Assembly (NCBI RefSeq): GCF_036711975.1
Contig: NW_027248937.1
Location: 186,001 to 250,000 of the forward strand
DNA from: Onthophagus taurus
Taxonomy: Eukaryota > Arthropoda > Insecta > Coleoptera > Scarabaeidae
Length of the DNA stretch: 64,000 bases
Direction of reading: 5' to 3'
The notes below the pieces were generated by a model. That model had not been told where the DNA came from, did no database searches, and saw nothing but the letters and a program-made list of their open reading frames with translations. Position numbers and translations under genes: made by a program. This document shows positions 42,433 through 54,666 of this stretch, piece after piece. Within the stretch, counting starts at the first letter, position 1. The number at the start of each line of letters is the position of its first letter.

Positions 42433-45400
42433 CCGTTCTGAGACATGTTTGAACTTTCTATCACTTTTGGTTCCGATAATTCTGTTGACCATATTTGTGA
42501 TATTTAGACGCCAAATGACATCTTTGAGCATGTTGGAGATAAAAAACAAAATGTGCCCAAAACGTTATATTATGACGTTATACGCCGTTCTGAGACATGT
42601 TTGAACTTTCTATCACTTTTGGTTCCGATAATTCTGTTGACCATATTTGTGATATTCAGACGCCAAATGACATCTTTGAGCATGTTGGAGATAAAAAACA
42701 AAATGTGCCCAAAACGTGATATTATGACGTTATACGCCGTTCTGAGACATGTTTGAACTTTCTATCACTTTTGGTTCCGATAATTCAGTTGACCATATTT
42801 GTGATATTCAGACGCCAAATGACATCTTTGAGCATGTTGGGGATAAAAAACAAAATGTGCCCAAAACGTGATATTATGACGTTATACGCCGTTCTGAGAC
42901 ATGTTTGAACTTTCTATCACTTTTGGTTCCGATAATTCTGTTGACCATATTTGTGATATTCAGGCGCCAAATGACATCTTGGAGCATGTTGGAGATAAAA
43001 AACAAAATGTGCCCAAAACTTGATATTATGACGTTATACGCCGTTCTGAGACATGTTAGAACTTTCTATCACTTTTGGTTCCGATAATTCTGTTGACCAT
43101 ATTTGTGATATTCAGGCGCCAAATGACATCTTGGAGCATGTTGGAGATAAAAAACAAAATGTGCCCAAAACGTGATATTACGACGTTATACGCCGTTCTG
43201 AGACATGTTTGAACTTTCTATCACTTTTGGTTCCGATAATTCTGTTGACCATATTTGTGATATTCAGGCGCCAAATGACATGTTGGAGCATGTTGGAGAT
43301 AAAAAACAAAATGTGCACAAAACGTGATATTATGACGTTATACGCCGTTCTGAGACATGTTAGAACTTTCTATCACTTTTGGTTCCGATAATTCTGTTGA
43401 CAATATTTGTGATATTCAGGCGCCAAATGACATCTTGGAGCATGTTGGAGATAAAAAACAAAATTTGCACAAAACGTGATATTATGACGTTATACGCCGT
43501 TCTGAGACATGTTTGAACTTTCTATCACTTTTGGTTCCGGTAATTCTGTCGACCATACATGTGATATTCAGATTCCAAATGTCACATTGGAGCATGTTGG
43601 AGATAAAAAACAAAATGTGCCCAAAACGTGATATTATGACGTTATACGCCGTTCTGAGACATGTTTGAACTTTCTATCACTTTTGGTTCCGGTAATTCTG
43701 TCGACCATATATATGATATTTAGATGCCAAATGTCACATTGGAGCATGTTGGAGATAAAAAACAAAATGTGCCCAAAACGTTATATTATGACGTTATACG
43801 CCGTACTGAGCCATGTTTGAACTTTCTATCACTCTTGGTTCCGATAATTCTGTTGACCATATTTGTGATATTCAGGCGCCAAATGACATGTTGGAGCATG
43901 TTGGAGATAAAAAACAAAATGTGCCCAAAACGTTATATTATGACGTTATACGCCGTTCTGAGACATGTTTGAACTTTCTATCACTTTTGGTTCCGATAAT
44001 TCTGTTGACCATATTTGTGATATTCAGACGCCAAATGACATCTTTGAGCATGTTGGAGATAAAAAACAAAATGTGCCCAAAACGTGATATTATGACGTTA
44101 TACGCCGTTCTGAGACATGTTTGAACTTTCTGTCGCTTTTGGTTCCGATAATTCTGTTGACCGTATTTGTGTTATTCAGACGCCAAATGACATCTTTGAG
44201 CATGTTGGAGATAAAAAACAAAATGTGCCCAAAACGTGATATTATGACGTTATACGCCGTTCTGAGACATGTTTAAACTTTCTATCACTTTTGGTTCCGA
44301 TAATTCTGTTGACCATATTTGTGATATTCAGGCGCCAAATGACATCTTGGAGCATGTTGGAGATAAAAAACAAAATGTGCCCAAAACTTGATATTATGAC
44401 GTTATACGCCGTTCTGAGACATGTTAGAACTTTCTATCACTTTTGGTTCCGATAATTCTGTTGACCATATTTGTGATATTCAGGCGCCAAATGACATCTT
44501 GGAGCATGTTGGAGATAAAAAACAAAATGTGCCCAAAACGTGATATTACGACGTTATACGCCGTTCTGAGACATGTTTGAACATTCTATCACTTTTGGTT
44601 CCGATAATTCTGTTGACCATATTTGTGATATTCAGGCGCCAAATGACATGTTGGAGCATGTTGGAGATAAAAAACAAAATGTGCCCAAAACGTGATATTA
44701 TGACGTTATACGCCGTTCTGAGACATGTTTGAACTTTCTATCACTTTTGGTTCCGATAATTCTGTTGACCATATTTTTGATATTCAGACGCCAAATGACA
44801 TCTTTGAGCATGTTGGAGATAAAAAACAAAATGTGCCCAAAACGTTATATTGTGACGTTATACGCCGTTCTGAGATATGTTTGAACTTTCTATCACTTTT
44901 GGTTCCGATAATTCTGTTGACCATATTTGTGATATTCAGGCGCCAAATGACATGTTGGAGCATGTTGGAGATAAAAAACAAAATGTGCCCAAAACGTGAT
45001 ATTATGACGTTATACGCCGTTCTGAGACATGTTTGAACTTTCTATCACTTTTGGTTCCGATAATTCAGTTGACCATATTTGTGATATTCAGACGCCAAAT
45101 GACATCTTTGAGCATGTTGGAGATAAAAAACAAAATGTGCCCAAAACGGTATATTATGACGTTATACGCCGTTCTGAGACATGTTTGAACTTTCTATCAC
45201 TTTTGCTTCCGATAATTCTGTTGACCATATTTGTGATATTCAGACGCCAAATGACATCTTTGAGCATGTTGGAGATAAAAAACAAAATGTGCCCAAAACG
45301 TTATATTATGACGTTATACGCCGTTCTGAGACATGTTTGAACTTTCTATCACTTTTGGTTCCGATAATTCTGTTGACCATATTTCTGATATTCAGGCGCC

Positions 45401-48400
45401 AAATGACATCTTGGAGCATGTTGGAGATAAAAAACAAAATGTGCCCAAAACGTGATATTATGATGTTTTACGCCGTTCTGAGACATGTTTGAACTTTCTA
45501 TCACTTTTGGTTCCGGTAATTCTGTCGACCACATATGTGATATTTAGATGCCAAATGTCACATTGGAGCATGTTGGAGATAAAAAACAAAATGTGCCCAA
45601 AACGTTATATTATGACGTTATACGCCGTTCCGAGACGTGTTTGAACTTTCTATCACTTTTGGTTCCGATAATTCTGTTGACCATATATGTGATATTCAGA
45701 TTCCAAATGTCACATTGGAGCATGTTGGAGATAAAAAACAAAATGTGCCCAAAACGTGATATTATGACGTTATACGCCGTTCTGAGCCATGTTTGAACTT
45801 TCTATCACTTTTGGTTCCGATAATTCTGTTGACCATATTTGTGATATTCAGGCGCCAAATGACATCTTGGAGCATGTTGGAGATAAAAAACAAAATGTGC
45901 CCAAAACGTGATATTATGACGTTTTACGCCGTTCTGAGACATGTTTGAACTTTCTATCACTTTTGGTTCCGGTAATTCTGTCGACCATATATGTGATATT
46001 TAGATGCCAAATGTCACATTGGAGCATGTTGGAGATAAAAAACAAAATGTGCCCAAAACGTTATATTATGACGTTATACGCCGTTCCGAGACATGTTTGA
46101 ACTTTCTAGCACTTTTGGTTCCGATAATTCTGTTGACCATATTTGTGATATTTAGGCGCCAAATGACATGTTGGAGCATGTTGGAGATAAAAAACAAAAT
46201 GTGCCCAAAACGTTATATTATGACGTTATACGCCGTTCTGAGACATGTTTGAACTTTCTATCACTTTTGGTTCCGGTAATTCTGTCGACCATATATGTGA
46301 TATTTAGATGCCAAATGTCACATTGGAGCATGTTGGAGATAAAAAACAAAATGTGCCCAAAACGTTATATTATGACGTTATACGCCGTTCCGAGACATGT
46401 TTGAACTTTCTAGCACTTTTGGTTCCGATAATTCTGTTGACCATATTTGTGATATTTAGGCGCCAAATGACATGTTGGAGCATGTTGGAGATAAAAAACA
46501 AAATGTGCCCAAAACGTTATATTATGACGTTATACGCCGTTCTGAGACATGTTTGAACTTTCTATCACTTTTGGTTCCGGTAATTCTGTCCACCATATAT
46601 GTGATATTCAGATTCCAAATGTCTCATTGGAGCATGTTGGAGATAAAAAACAAAATGTGCCCAAAACGTGATATTATGACGTTATACGCCGTTCTGAGCC
46701 ATGTTTGAACTTTCTATCACTTTTGGTTCCGATAATTCTGTTGACCATATTTGTGATATTCAGGCGCCAAATGACATCTTGGAGCATGTTGGAGATAAAA
46801 AACAAAATGTGCCCAAAACGTGATATTATGACGTTTTACGCCGTTCTGAGACATGTTTGAACTTTCTATCACTTTTGGTTCCGGTAATTCTGTCGACCAT
46901 ATATGTGATATTCAGATGCCAAATGTCACATTGAAGCATGTTGGAGATAAAAAACAAAATGTGCCCAAAACGTGATATTATGACGTTATACGCCGTTCTG
47001 AGACATGTTTGAAGTTTCTATCACTTTTGGTTCCGATAATTCTGTGGACCATATTTGTGATATTCAGGCGCCAAATGACATCTTGGAGCATGTTGGAGAT
47101 AAAAAACAAAATGTGCCCAAAACGTGATATTATGATGTTATACGCCGTTCTGAGACATGTTTGAACTTTCTATCACTTTTGGTTCCGATAATTCTGTTGA
47201 CCATATTTGTGATATTCAGTCGCCAAATGACATCTTGGAGCATGTTGGAGATAAAAAACAAAATGTGCCCAAAACGTGATATTATGACGTTTTACGCCGT
47301 TCTGAGACATGTTTGAACTTTCTATCACTTTTGGTTCCGATAATTCTGTTGACCATATTTGTGATATTCAGGCGCCAAATGACAGGATGGAGCATGTTGG
47401 AGATAAAAAACAAAATGTGCCCAAAACGTGATATGACGTTATACGCCGTTCTGAGCCATGTTTGAACTTTCTATCACTTTTGGTTCCGATAATTCTGTTG
47501 ACCATATTTGTGATATTCAGGCGCCAAATGACATCTTGGAGCATGTTGGAGATAAAAAACAAAATGTGCCCAAAACGTGATATTATGACGTTTTACGCCG
47601 TTCTGAGACATGTTTGAACTTTCTATCACTTTTGGTTCCGGTAATTCTGTCGACCATATATGTGATATTCAGACGCCAAATGTCACATTGAAGCATGTTG
47701 GAGATAAAAAACAAAATGTGCCAAAAACGTGATATTATGACGTTATACGCCGTTCTGAGACATGTTTGAACTTTCTATCACTTTTGGTTCCGATAATTCT
47801 GTTGACCATATTTGTGATATTCAGGCGCCAAATGACATCTTGGAGCATGTTGGAGATAAAAAACAAAATGTGCCCAAAACGTGATATTATGACGTTATAC
47901 GCCGTTCTGAGACATGTTTGAACTTTCCATCACTTTTGGTTCCGGTAATTCTGTCGACCATATATGTGATATTCAGATGCCAAATGTCACATTGGAGCAT
48001 GTTGGAGATAAAAAGCAAAATGTGCCCAAAACGTGATATTATGACGTTATACGCCGTTCTGAGCCATGTTTGAACTTTCTATCACTTTTGGTTCCGATAA
48101 TTCTGTTGACCATATTTGTGATATTCAGGCGCCAAATGACATCTTGGAGCATGTTGGAGATAAAAAACAAAATGTGCCCAAAACGTGATATTATGACGTT
48201 ATACGCCGTTCTGAGACATGTTTGAACTTTCCATCACTTTTGGTTCCGGTAATTCTGTCGACCATATATGTGATATTCAGATTCCAAATGTCACATTGGA
48301 GCATGTTGGAGATAAAAAACAAAATGTGCCCAAAACGTGATATTATGACGTTATACGCCGTTCTGAGCCATGTTTGAACTTTCTATCACTTTTGGTTCCG

Positions 48401-48792
48401 ATAATTCTGTTGACCATATTTGTGATATTCAGATGCCAAATGTCACATTGGAGCATGTTGGAGATAAAAAACAAAATGTGCCCAAAACGTGATATTATGA
48501 CGTTTTACGCTGTTCTGAGACATGTTTGAACTTTCTATCACTTTTGGTTCCGATAATTCTGTTGACCATATTTGTGATATTCAGATGCCAAATGTCACAT
48601 TGGAGCATGTTGGAGATAAAAAACAAAATGTGCCCAAAACGTGATATTATGACGTTTTACGCTGTTCTGAGACATGTTTGAACTTTCTATCACTTTTGGT
48701 TCCGATAATTCTGTTGACCCTATTTGTGATATTCAGGCGCCAAATGACATCTTGGAGCATGTTGGAGATAAAAAACAAAATGTGCCCAAAAC

Positions 48793-48797
48793 GTGAT
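48793..48797. repeat. Bel/Pao target-site duplication, left
   Basis: GTGAT before the LTR, repeated after the 3' LTR. A 5-bp duplication fits Bel/Pao elements. Confidence 0.95.
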
Positions 48798-49018
48798 TGT
48801 TTAGGCAACCCAAATAACAAACCAAATTTTATGTAACCATGACAATTTTGTCGATTTCAAATGTTACAAATAAAAACAAGCAGCCATTATTGTATTCGTT
48901 ATTAAAACGACGCCTTTTATTCGATCCTCTGAAGATAGAACCCCAATTCAAGTAAGAAATTTCCAATTTTTCTTCGAACCAACACCTACAATTATTCCCG
49001 ACATTTGTCGCGCGAACA
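48798..49018 (+). repeat. 5' LTR of Bel/Pao element
   Basis: Starts TGTTTAGG and ends GCGAACA. It contains AATAAA at 48869-48874. I find no difference from 54441-54661 on reading. Confidence 0.96.
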
Positions 49019-49020
49019 TT

Positions 49021-49039
49021 TGGTCCTTCGAGCCGGATT
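49021..49039 (+). other. Primer-binding site, tRNA-Tyr type
   Basis: TGGTCCTTCGAGCCGGATT starts two bases after the LTR. It is complementary over 19 nt to the 3' end (acceptor stem, CCA) of canonical eukaryotic tRNA-Tyr, whose 5' end reads CCTTCGA. Confidence 0.85.
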
Positions 49040-49065
49040 GTCGGTATTACCGGATTGTCGGTATT
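49033..49065 (+). repeat. 17-bp direct duplication in the retrotransposon leader
   Basis: CCGGATTGTCGGTATTA is followed directly by a second copy lacking only the last base. The first copy overlaps the 3' part of the primer-binding site. The remaining leader to 49240 holds no gene I can support. Confidence 0.88.
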
Positions 49066-49240
49066 TTCTCTTTTCCCCGGTTATCGGACACATCTTCGCC
49101 AGCGTGCGTTGTTGGGCCCTTCGTTGCCGCGCTTTAATTCCCGGTACCTTGGGGTGATCCGGACGCACGACGCTGTTTCCGAGATTCCTTTTCCCTTAAT
49201 TTATATTTAATTTCGTTTATTTTGAATTTATTTATTCACC

Positions 49241-52200
49241 ATGACAACGACAACTGATAAATTACAAAAGGCCGTTTTAAAAAGGACTAGTTTGCTTAAT
49301 AGATTAAATGAAACTCTTACCTACGGCCAAAACTTGATCTCGGAAGAAGATAAGTGTATCTTTTCTGCACGGGCAGACCGCGTTGATACTGTTTATGATC
49401 AATTTCAAGACATTCACAACCAGATCATGGGTTTTATCTCAGATGGTGACTTCCCACAACATGATGAGGTAAGGAAAGAAGTTGATAAAGCTTATTTTAC
49501 CATCAAATCGATCCTTATAAAAAATAAATCGTCACCTGCACCTATTCCTATTCCGCAATCATGTCCAAAACTAAACAAAATCATAATTCCTGTTTTTGAC
49601 GGCAATTACAAAAATTGGCCGACCTTTTTCGATTTATTTAATACAATGATTAATGACAATGATTCATTATCAGCCGTAGCCAAATATCAATATCTTCTCA
49701 CTTCACTGTCCGGAGAAGCGTTAAATTTAATAAAAGGTCTTCCTGTGACCAATGACAACTATATAATTGCCTATAACTCGTTAAAGGGGAGGTACCAGAA
49801 TAAACGTCATCTTGCTACTTTATATTTTAACGAGATCGTTGCTCTGAAACCAATACAAGAAGAGACATCGAAATCTTTTAGGTTTTTAATAGATACCTTC
49901 AAAGAAAATATAGACGGTTTTCGGATGCTTAATTTTCCCGTTGATCAATGGGACTTTCTTTTGTTTAATATTCTTCTTCAGAAGTTAAACATTTCTACAA
50001 AAACCAAGTTTGAATCCGAACATACCACCTTTGAAATTCCAACATACCTTCAATTAATTAATTTCCTAGAAAACCAAGCAAAGGCTTTCGATTCAGTGTT
50101 ACTCACATCTGATAAACTTTCCATGAACAAAAACAAACCTTTTCAAAATTATCGTGGCAAAACATCGGTTAACCTCAAAACTGAAGATGTAAAACTATCT
50201 TTTAAATGCATATTATGCCCAGAATCACATTCAATATATCGTTGTTCTAAGTTTCTTGCAAAATCAGCTTCAGAAAGATTATCCATAGCAAGAGATCACA
50301 ATCTCTGTCGCAACTGCTTAAACAAAAATCACAATACAAGTTCTTGTACATCCAATTATCGCTGTCATTCCTGCGATCAACGTCATCACACATTGCTACA
50401 TTTTGAAACTAAGAAGCAACCAACTATGCATGTAGGGACGACTGCATGTAATAATGGCAACGTATCCATAGAAGGCGCTAATCATCAGGTCATTTTACCT
50501 ATCGCGTTCGTACAGATTCGTGATCATTTTGGTCGACTTCATTTGGCAAGAGCTTTATTAGACTCTGGGAGCATGTCTAATTTTATTACCACCAAACTAT
50601 CGCAAAGACTTCGGTTGCCACGTAAAAGTCATTCATTGGAGATTCATGGATTGAACTCTATGACATCAATTTGTAATAAGGGCATCGTTAATTGCAAGAT
50701 TCAATCTTGTCAATCCCAAAATTTCTCTTGTGATCTGAAAGCCATTGTTACTCCGTCTATTTGTTCTGCTCAACCTTCATTATCACGTATCATTAATTCT
50801 TACGATCATCTTAAATGTTTGGATTTTCATCCTGAACATAATACCTCAGTCAAAGATGTTGATCTACTATTGGGAGCAGAACTAGTTCCTCAAATTTTTA
50901 CTGGTGGTCGTGTCTGCGGTGGTCAGAACGATCCTATTGCTTTACATTCCGTCTTTGGATGGATATTAATGGGAAAATCTCAATTATCGACATCGACTTC
51001 ATTATCAACTTGCGTTTCTACGACTGATGATTCTATTGATTCAGTAATTCAACGTTTTTGGGAATTGGAATCAATTTCTGAAAATAAAACAATGTCTTTA
51101 GAAGAAGAACAATGTGAAGATCACTACAAGAATACTTATCGACGAGACGTATCCGGAAGATTCATCGTATCTTTACCCTTCAAGAAGGATGAATCTGTTC
51201 TGGGAAATTCATACAACATCGCCTTAAAAAGATTTACTTTATTGGAAAATCGCCTACTGAAAAATGTGTCGTTACATAAAAAATACGTTGATTTCATGAG
51301 AGATTATCTTGAGACTAATCATATGTCCCTCATTCCTTCTCCAGATATTACGTCTATTAAATATTATATTCCTCATCATTGCATAATTCGTGATGATAAT
51401 CAATTGTCAAAATTTAGAGTAGTCTTTGATGCCTCTGCGTTATCATCTAATGGCAAATCGTTAAATGATGTTCTGTTGATTGGTCCAAAATTGCAACAGA
51501 GTATCGTTAATATTTTAATCAATTTCCGATTTTTTAAATACGCATTCACTTGTGATATTCAGCAGATGTACCGGCAGATTTTAATCTCCCCTTCAGATCG
51601 AACATTTCAAAACATTTTATGGCGTTTTTCCCCTGAAGAACCGGTACAGTCATATCAATTAAACACGGTTACTTATGGCGTTTCTTCAGCACCGTTCTTA
51701 GCTCTCAGAACAATTCTTGAATTGGCTAATGTGTACTCAAATGACTATCCTAAAGCTTCCCATGTACTGAAACACAACGTTTACGTTGATGACATTGTCA
51801 CTGGAGCTTCCACTATTAATGAGACACTTACGCTACAACAAGAATTAATAAACCTTCTCAACAAAGGCGGGTTTAAATTAAGAAAATGGGCCAGTAATAA
51901 CCTTGATGTTCTAACTGCGGTTTCCGAATCCGATTTACAACGACCCATCTCCATGGACTATGATGAAACATGTTCCGTTAAGGTCCTCGGTCTTCAGTGG
52001 GATCCTTGCTCCGATCAGTTTTCCTTTTCATATACATCCTATGAATCACCTTGCAATAAGAGAACCATCTTATCAGACATTGCTAGGATTTTTGATCCGC
52101 TCGGATTTCTAACACCATGCACATTTAAAGCCAAGCATTTCATTCAACAATTATGGTCCCTTCATCTCGATTGGGATGAATCGCCCCCGTCAAGCATCCA

Positions 52201-54313
52201 TTCCGAATGGAAAACCTTTAAACATAATCTTAGTTTATTATCCGATATTCATTTACCTCGTTTGATCATTCCTGATCAACCCGAACACATCCAACTTCAC
52301 CTTTTCTGTGATGCATCGCAAACGGGTTACTGCGCTGTCGCATACCTTAGATGTTCCACATCCAATCTCATAACGACTTCGTTCGTTTGCGCCAAATCAC
52401 GTGTGGCCCCTTTAAAGACGATTTCAGTCCCTCGACTGGAACTTTGTGGAGCCACCTTGTTGGCCGATTTATTTTCATCAATCACCAACACACTGTCGAA
52501 TTTACCTGTCGATTTAGTCGTTGCGTGGACCGATTCACAAGTGGTACTTCACTGGCTTCATTCAGCTCCGTGTAGATGGAAAATCTTCGTAGCCAACAGA
52601 GTCTCTCATATACAAAACGCATTACCTCCCTCATCGTGGCGTTATGTGCCTTCTCATGATAATCCAGCCGATTGTGGTTCCCGTGGTTTATGTCCAAGTC
52701 AATTGTCATCTTTTAATCTTTGGTGGAATGGTCCATCATGGTTGAAAGAAGATTCCGATCAGTGGCCAGTTAACCCCATTTTCAAATATGAAAATAATGA
52801 AGCAATTGCTAAAGAGAGCAAACCTATTTTAGTAAATTGTGGGGAAAATCAAACACATTTTCTGGATCACTTACTTACTAAATTTTCTTCCTTATCAAAA
52901 ATCCAAAGAATTATTTCGTACATAAGACGGTTTATTCTACTTTCTAAGAAAAACCGCAACGTTAATTTATTCTCATCATTTTCACAATTTGAACTGCAAG
53001 ATTCACTTCATGTTCTCATAAAACATGTTCAAAATCAACATTTTTCGTGTGTCTTCAATGCTCTTATCAAAAACCAGTTGGTAACAAAACCCTTTCGTAA
53101 ACTCACACCCTTCATCGATCGTGACGGGTTGCTCAGGGTGGGTGGACGATTAAGACATTCGGATATACCATACGAACATAAACATCCTTTATTACTGCCG
53201 TGTGATTCAAGACTAAGTGAATTAATAATCGAAACAATTCATCGTGAATATTTACATCCTGGTCAACGCACCCTTCATGGATTATTGGCTCAACGGTATT
53301 GGATCCTGTCTCCGCGAAGAGCAATCCATCGCGTGTTATTTAAATGCATCAGATGTTTCCGGATGAATCCACGGCCACAAGTTCCATTGATGGCCGACCT
53401 ACCAAAGTACAGAATATCAGAAGTGAAGGCATTCTCAGCAGCAGGAGTCGATTTTGCAGGTCCCATACGCACTACCATGAACCGATCACGGGGATCTCGT
53501 TCTGTAAAATCGTATCTGTGTATTTTTCTTTGTATGTCTACTAAAGCTGTTCATCTGGAGTTGGTTACAGATCTTACGACTGATGCTTTCATCGCGGCTC
53601 TCCGAAGATTCCTCTCTAGAAGAGGGAATTGCATCAATTTGTATAGTGACCAAGGAACTAATTTTATTGGAGCGAACAACAAGTTAAAAGAGATTGCCGA
53701 AGCTACTGGTTCGACTTTCGGCATTCAGTGGCATTTCCACCCTCCAGGAGCACCTCACTTTAACGGATTGGTTGAAGCTGGGGTCAAATCTGTGAAGAGT
53801 CATTTATTAAGAGTAATTGGAGAACAAATACTTACCTTCGAAGAAGTGTACACGGTGATAACTCAAATCGAAGCAGTGTTAAACTCAAGACCGTTATGCC
53901 CTTTGTCAAGCGATCCCAACGACTTGCTGCCCTTGACACCATCACATTTTTTATGTTTGGAACCGTTAAATGTGGAATTACCTAGTCCAGACTTTACCAA
54001 GAGTCCAATAAACCGTCTCGACCGTTGGAATTTGCTGCAGCGTATGGTACAAGATTTTTGGGGCCGTTGGCGGACTGAATATCTACATACCTTGCAGCAA
54101 CGTATGAAATGGAACAAAATCACTCCTATGATTAAAATGGGAGACATGGTGGTCATTAAGGATGAACAGCGTCCCCCATTGCAATGGACGATCGGACGCG
54201 TAGTGGAAATACATCCAGCGCAAGATGGCGTTGTACGGGTAGTGGTTGTGAAGACCGCTAACGGAAGATTAATGCGCCCCGTCGCAAAGTTATCTGTATT
54301 ACCCGTCAATTGA
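49241..54313 (+). CDS. Bel/Pao Gag-Pol polyprotein (1690 aa)
   Basis: One uninterrupted frame from a good ATG. Domains in order: a helical gag region (about 1-290); CCHC-type knuckles (CRNCLNKNHNTSSC at about 356, then CHSCDQRHH); an aspartic protease with LLDSGS (D441); reverse transcriptase with YVDD at 848-851; RNase H with CDASQTGY (D1024); an integrase zinc domain (H1334, C1369, C1372); and an integrase core with D1404 (GVDFAG), D1470 (YSDQGTNF) and E1512 (NGLVEAG). A Bel/Pao-type C-terminal domain follows, rich in Trp and basic residues (about 1580-1690). All catalytic residues are present, so the polyprotein looks functional. It is expressed from the 5' LTR; no frameshift separates gag from pol. 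Confidence 0.96.
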   Translation: MTTTTDKLQKAVLKRTSLLNRLNETLTYGQNLISEEDKCIFSARADRVDTVYDQFQDIHNQIMGFISDGDFPQHDEVRKEVDKAYFTIKSILIKNKSSPAPIPIPQSCPKLNKIIIPVFDGNYKNWPTFFDLFNTMINDNDSLSAVAKYQYLLTSLSGEALNLIKGLPVTNDNYIIAYNSLKGRYQNKRHLATLYFNEIVALKPIQEETSKSFRFLIDTFKENIDGFRMLNFPVDQWDFLLFNILLQKLNISTKTKFESEHTTFEIPTYLQLINFLENQAKAFDSVLLTSDKLSMNKNKPFQNYRGKTSVNLKTEDVKLSFKCILCPESHSIYRCSKFLAKSASERLSIARDHNLCRNCLNKNHNTSSCTSNYRCHSCDQRHHTLLHFETKKQPTMHVGTTACNNGNVSIEGANHQVILPIAFVQIRDHFGRLHLARALLDSGSMSNFITTKLSQRLRLPRKSHSLEIHGLNSMTSICNKGIVNCKIQSCQSQNFSCDLKAIVTPSICSAQPSLSRIINSYDHLKCLDFHPEHNTSVKDVDLLLGAELVPQIFTGGRVCGGQNDPIALHSVFGWILMGKSQLSTSTSLSTCVSTTDDSIDSVIQRFWELESISENKTMSLEEEQCEDHYKNTYRRDVSGRFIVSLPFKKDESVLGNSYNIALKRFTLLENRLLKNVSLHKKYVDFMRDYLETNHMSLIPSPDITSIKYYIPHHCIIRDDNQLSKFRVVFDASALSSNGKSLNDVLLIGPKLQQSIVNILINFRFFKYAFTCDIQQMYRQILISPSDRTFQNILWRFSPEEPVQSYQLNTVTYGVSSAPFLALRTILELANVYSNDYPKASHVLKHNVYVDDIVTGASTINETLTLQQELINLLNKGGFKLRKWASNNLDVLTAVSESDLQRPISMDYDETCSVKVLGLQWDPCSDQFSFSYTSYESPCNKRTILSDIARIFDPLGFLTPCTFKAKHFIQQLWSLHLDWDESPPSSIHSEWKTFKHNLSLLSDIHLPRLIIPDQPEHIQLHLFCDASQTGYCAVAYLRCSTSNLITTSFVCAKSRVAPLKTISVPRLELCGATLLADLFSSITNTLSNLPVDLVVAWTDSQVVLHWLHSAPCRWKIFVANRVSHIQNALPPSSWRYVPSHDNPADCGSRGLCPSQLSSFNLWWNGPSWLKEDSDQWPVNPIFKYENNEAIAKESKPILVNCGENQTHFLDHLLTKFSSLSKIQRIISYIRRFILLSKKNRNVNLFSSFSQFELQDSLHVLIKHVQNQHFSCVFNALIKNQLVTKPFRKLTPFIDRDGLLRVGGRLRHSDIPYEHKHPLLLPCDSRLSELIIETIHREYLHPGQRTLHGLLAQRYWILSPRRAIHRVLFKCIRCFRMNPRPQVPLMADLPKYRISEVKAFSAAGVDFAGPIRTTMNRSRGSRSVKSYLCIFLCMSTKAVHLELVTDLTTDAFIAALRRFLSRRGNCINLYSDQGTNFIGANNKLKEIAEATGSTFGIQWHFHPPGAPHFNGLVEAGVKSVKSHLLRVIGEQILTFEEVYTVITQIEAVLNSRPLCPLSSDPNDLLPLTPSHFLCLEPLNVELPSPDFTKSPINRLDRWNLLQRMVQDFWGRWRTEYLHTLQQRMKWNKITPMIKMGDMVVIKDEQRPPLQWTIGRVVEIHPAQDGVVRVVVVKTANGRLMRPVAKLSVLPVN

Positions 54314-54440
54314 ATTTTGTATTTTATTTCTTTTCGCTATTTATTTATTTGTTTTCTTTTTTAATTCATCATTGTATTTTGTATTGTTATTATTATTCAA
54401 ATATTAATTGTTAAAAAATAATATTTTTTGGTGGGTGGAA
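54314..54440 (+). other. 3' untranslated spacer and polypurine tract
   Basis: T/A-rich sequence without a frame, ending GGTGGGTGGAA directly before the 3' LTR. That purine run is the expected plus-strand primer site. Confidence 0.8.
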
Positions 54441-54661
54441 TGTTTAGGCAACCCAAATAACAAACCAAATTTTATGTAACCATGACAATTTTGTCGATTT
54501 CAAATGTTACAAATAAAAACAAGCAGCCATTATTGTATTCGTTATTAAAACGACGCCTTTTATTCGATCCTCTGAAGATAGAACCCCAATTCAAGTAAGA
54601 AATTTCCAATTTTTCTTCGAACCAACACCTACAATTATTCCCGACATTTGTCGCGCGAACA
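54441..54661 (+). repeat. 3' LTR of Bel/Pao element
   Basis: 221 bp, same as the 5' LTR, with a polyadenylation signal AATAAA at 54512-54517. Confidence 0.96.
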
Positions 54662-54666
54662 GTGAT
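54662..54666. repeat. Bel/Pao target-site duplication, right
   Basis: GTGAT, identical to 48793-48797. The satellite monomer continues in register with ATTATGACG. Confidence 0.95.

Larger units (their letters stand above)
40469..48797 (+). repeat. 152-bp satellite array 2 (between Polinton and Bel/Pao)
   Basis: About 55 monomers of the same satellite in the same orientation and phase as array 1. The first ~1.9 kb match 19490-21418. About 42905-44124 then matches 7245-8464 (offset 35660), and 44725 onward matches 10280 onward (offset 34445). From about 45.5 kb B-type monomers become frequent, and two identical 304-bp dimers occur at about 46004-46611. Beyond about 47 kb small indels appear, such as a 3-bp loss near 47432. 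Confidence 0.98.
48798..54661 (+). mobile_element. Complete Bel/Pao LTR retrotransposon, 5,864 bp
   Basis: The element has two 221-bp LTRs (TGTT...AACA) that appear identical, a 5-bp GTGAT target duplication, a tRNA-Tyr-type primer-binding site, one long Gag-Pol frame and a purine-rich tract before the 3' LTR. The domain order, with integrase after RNase H and the gag/protease style, is that of the Bel/Pao family. Identical LTRs and an intact 1690-aa frame argue for a recent, possibly autonomous insertion. No envelope-like frame is present. Confidence 0.97.

Noticed and set aside
53863..54309. 148-aa minus-strand frame in the Bel/Pao pol region
   Set aside because: Shadow of the intact Gag-Pol frame.
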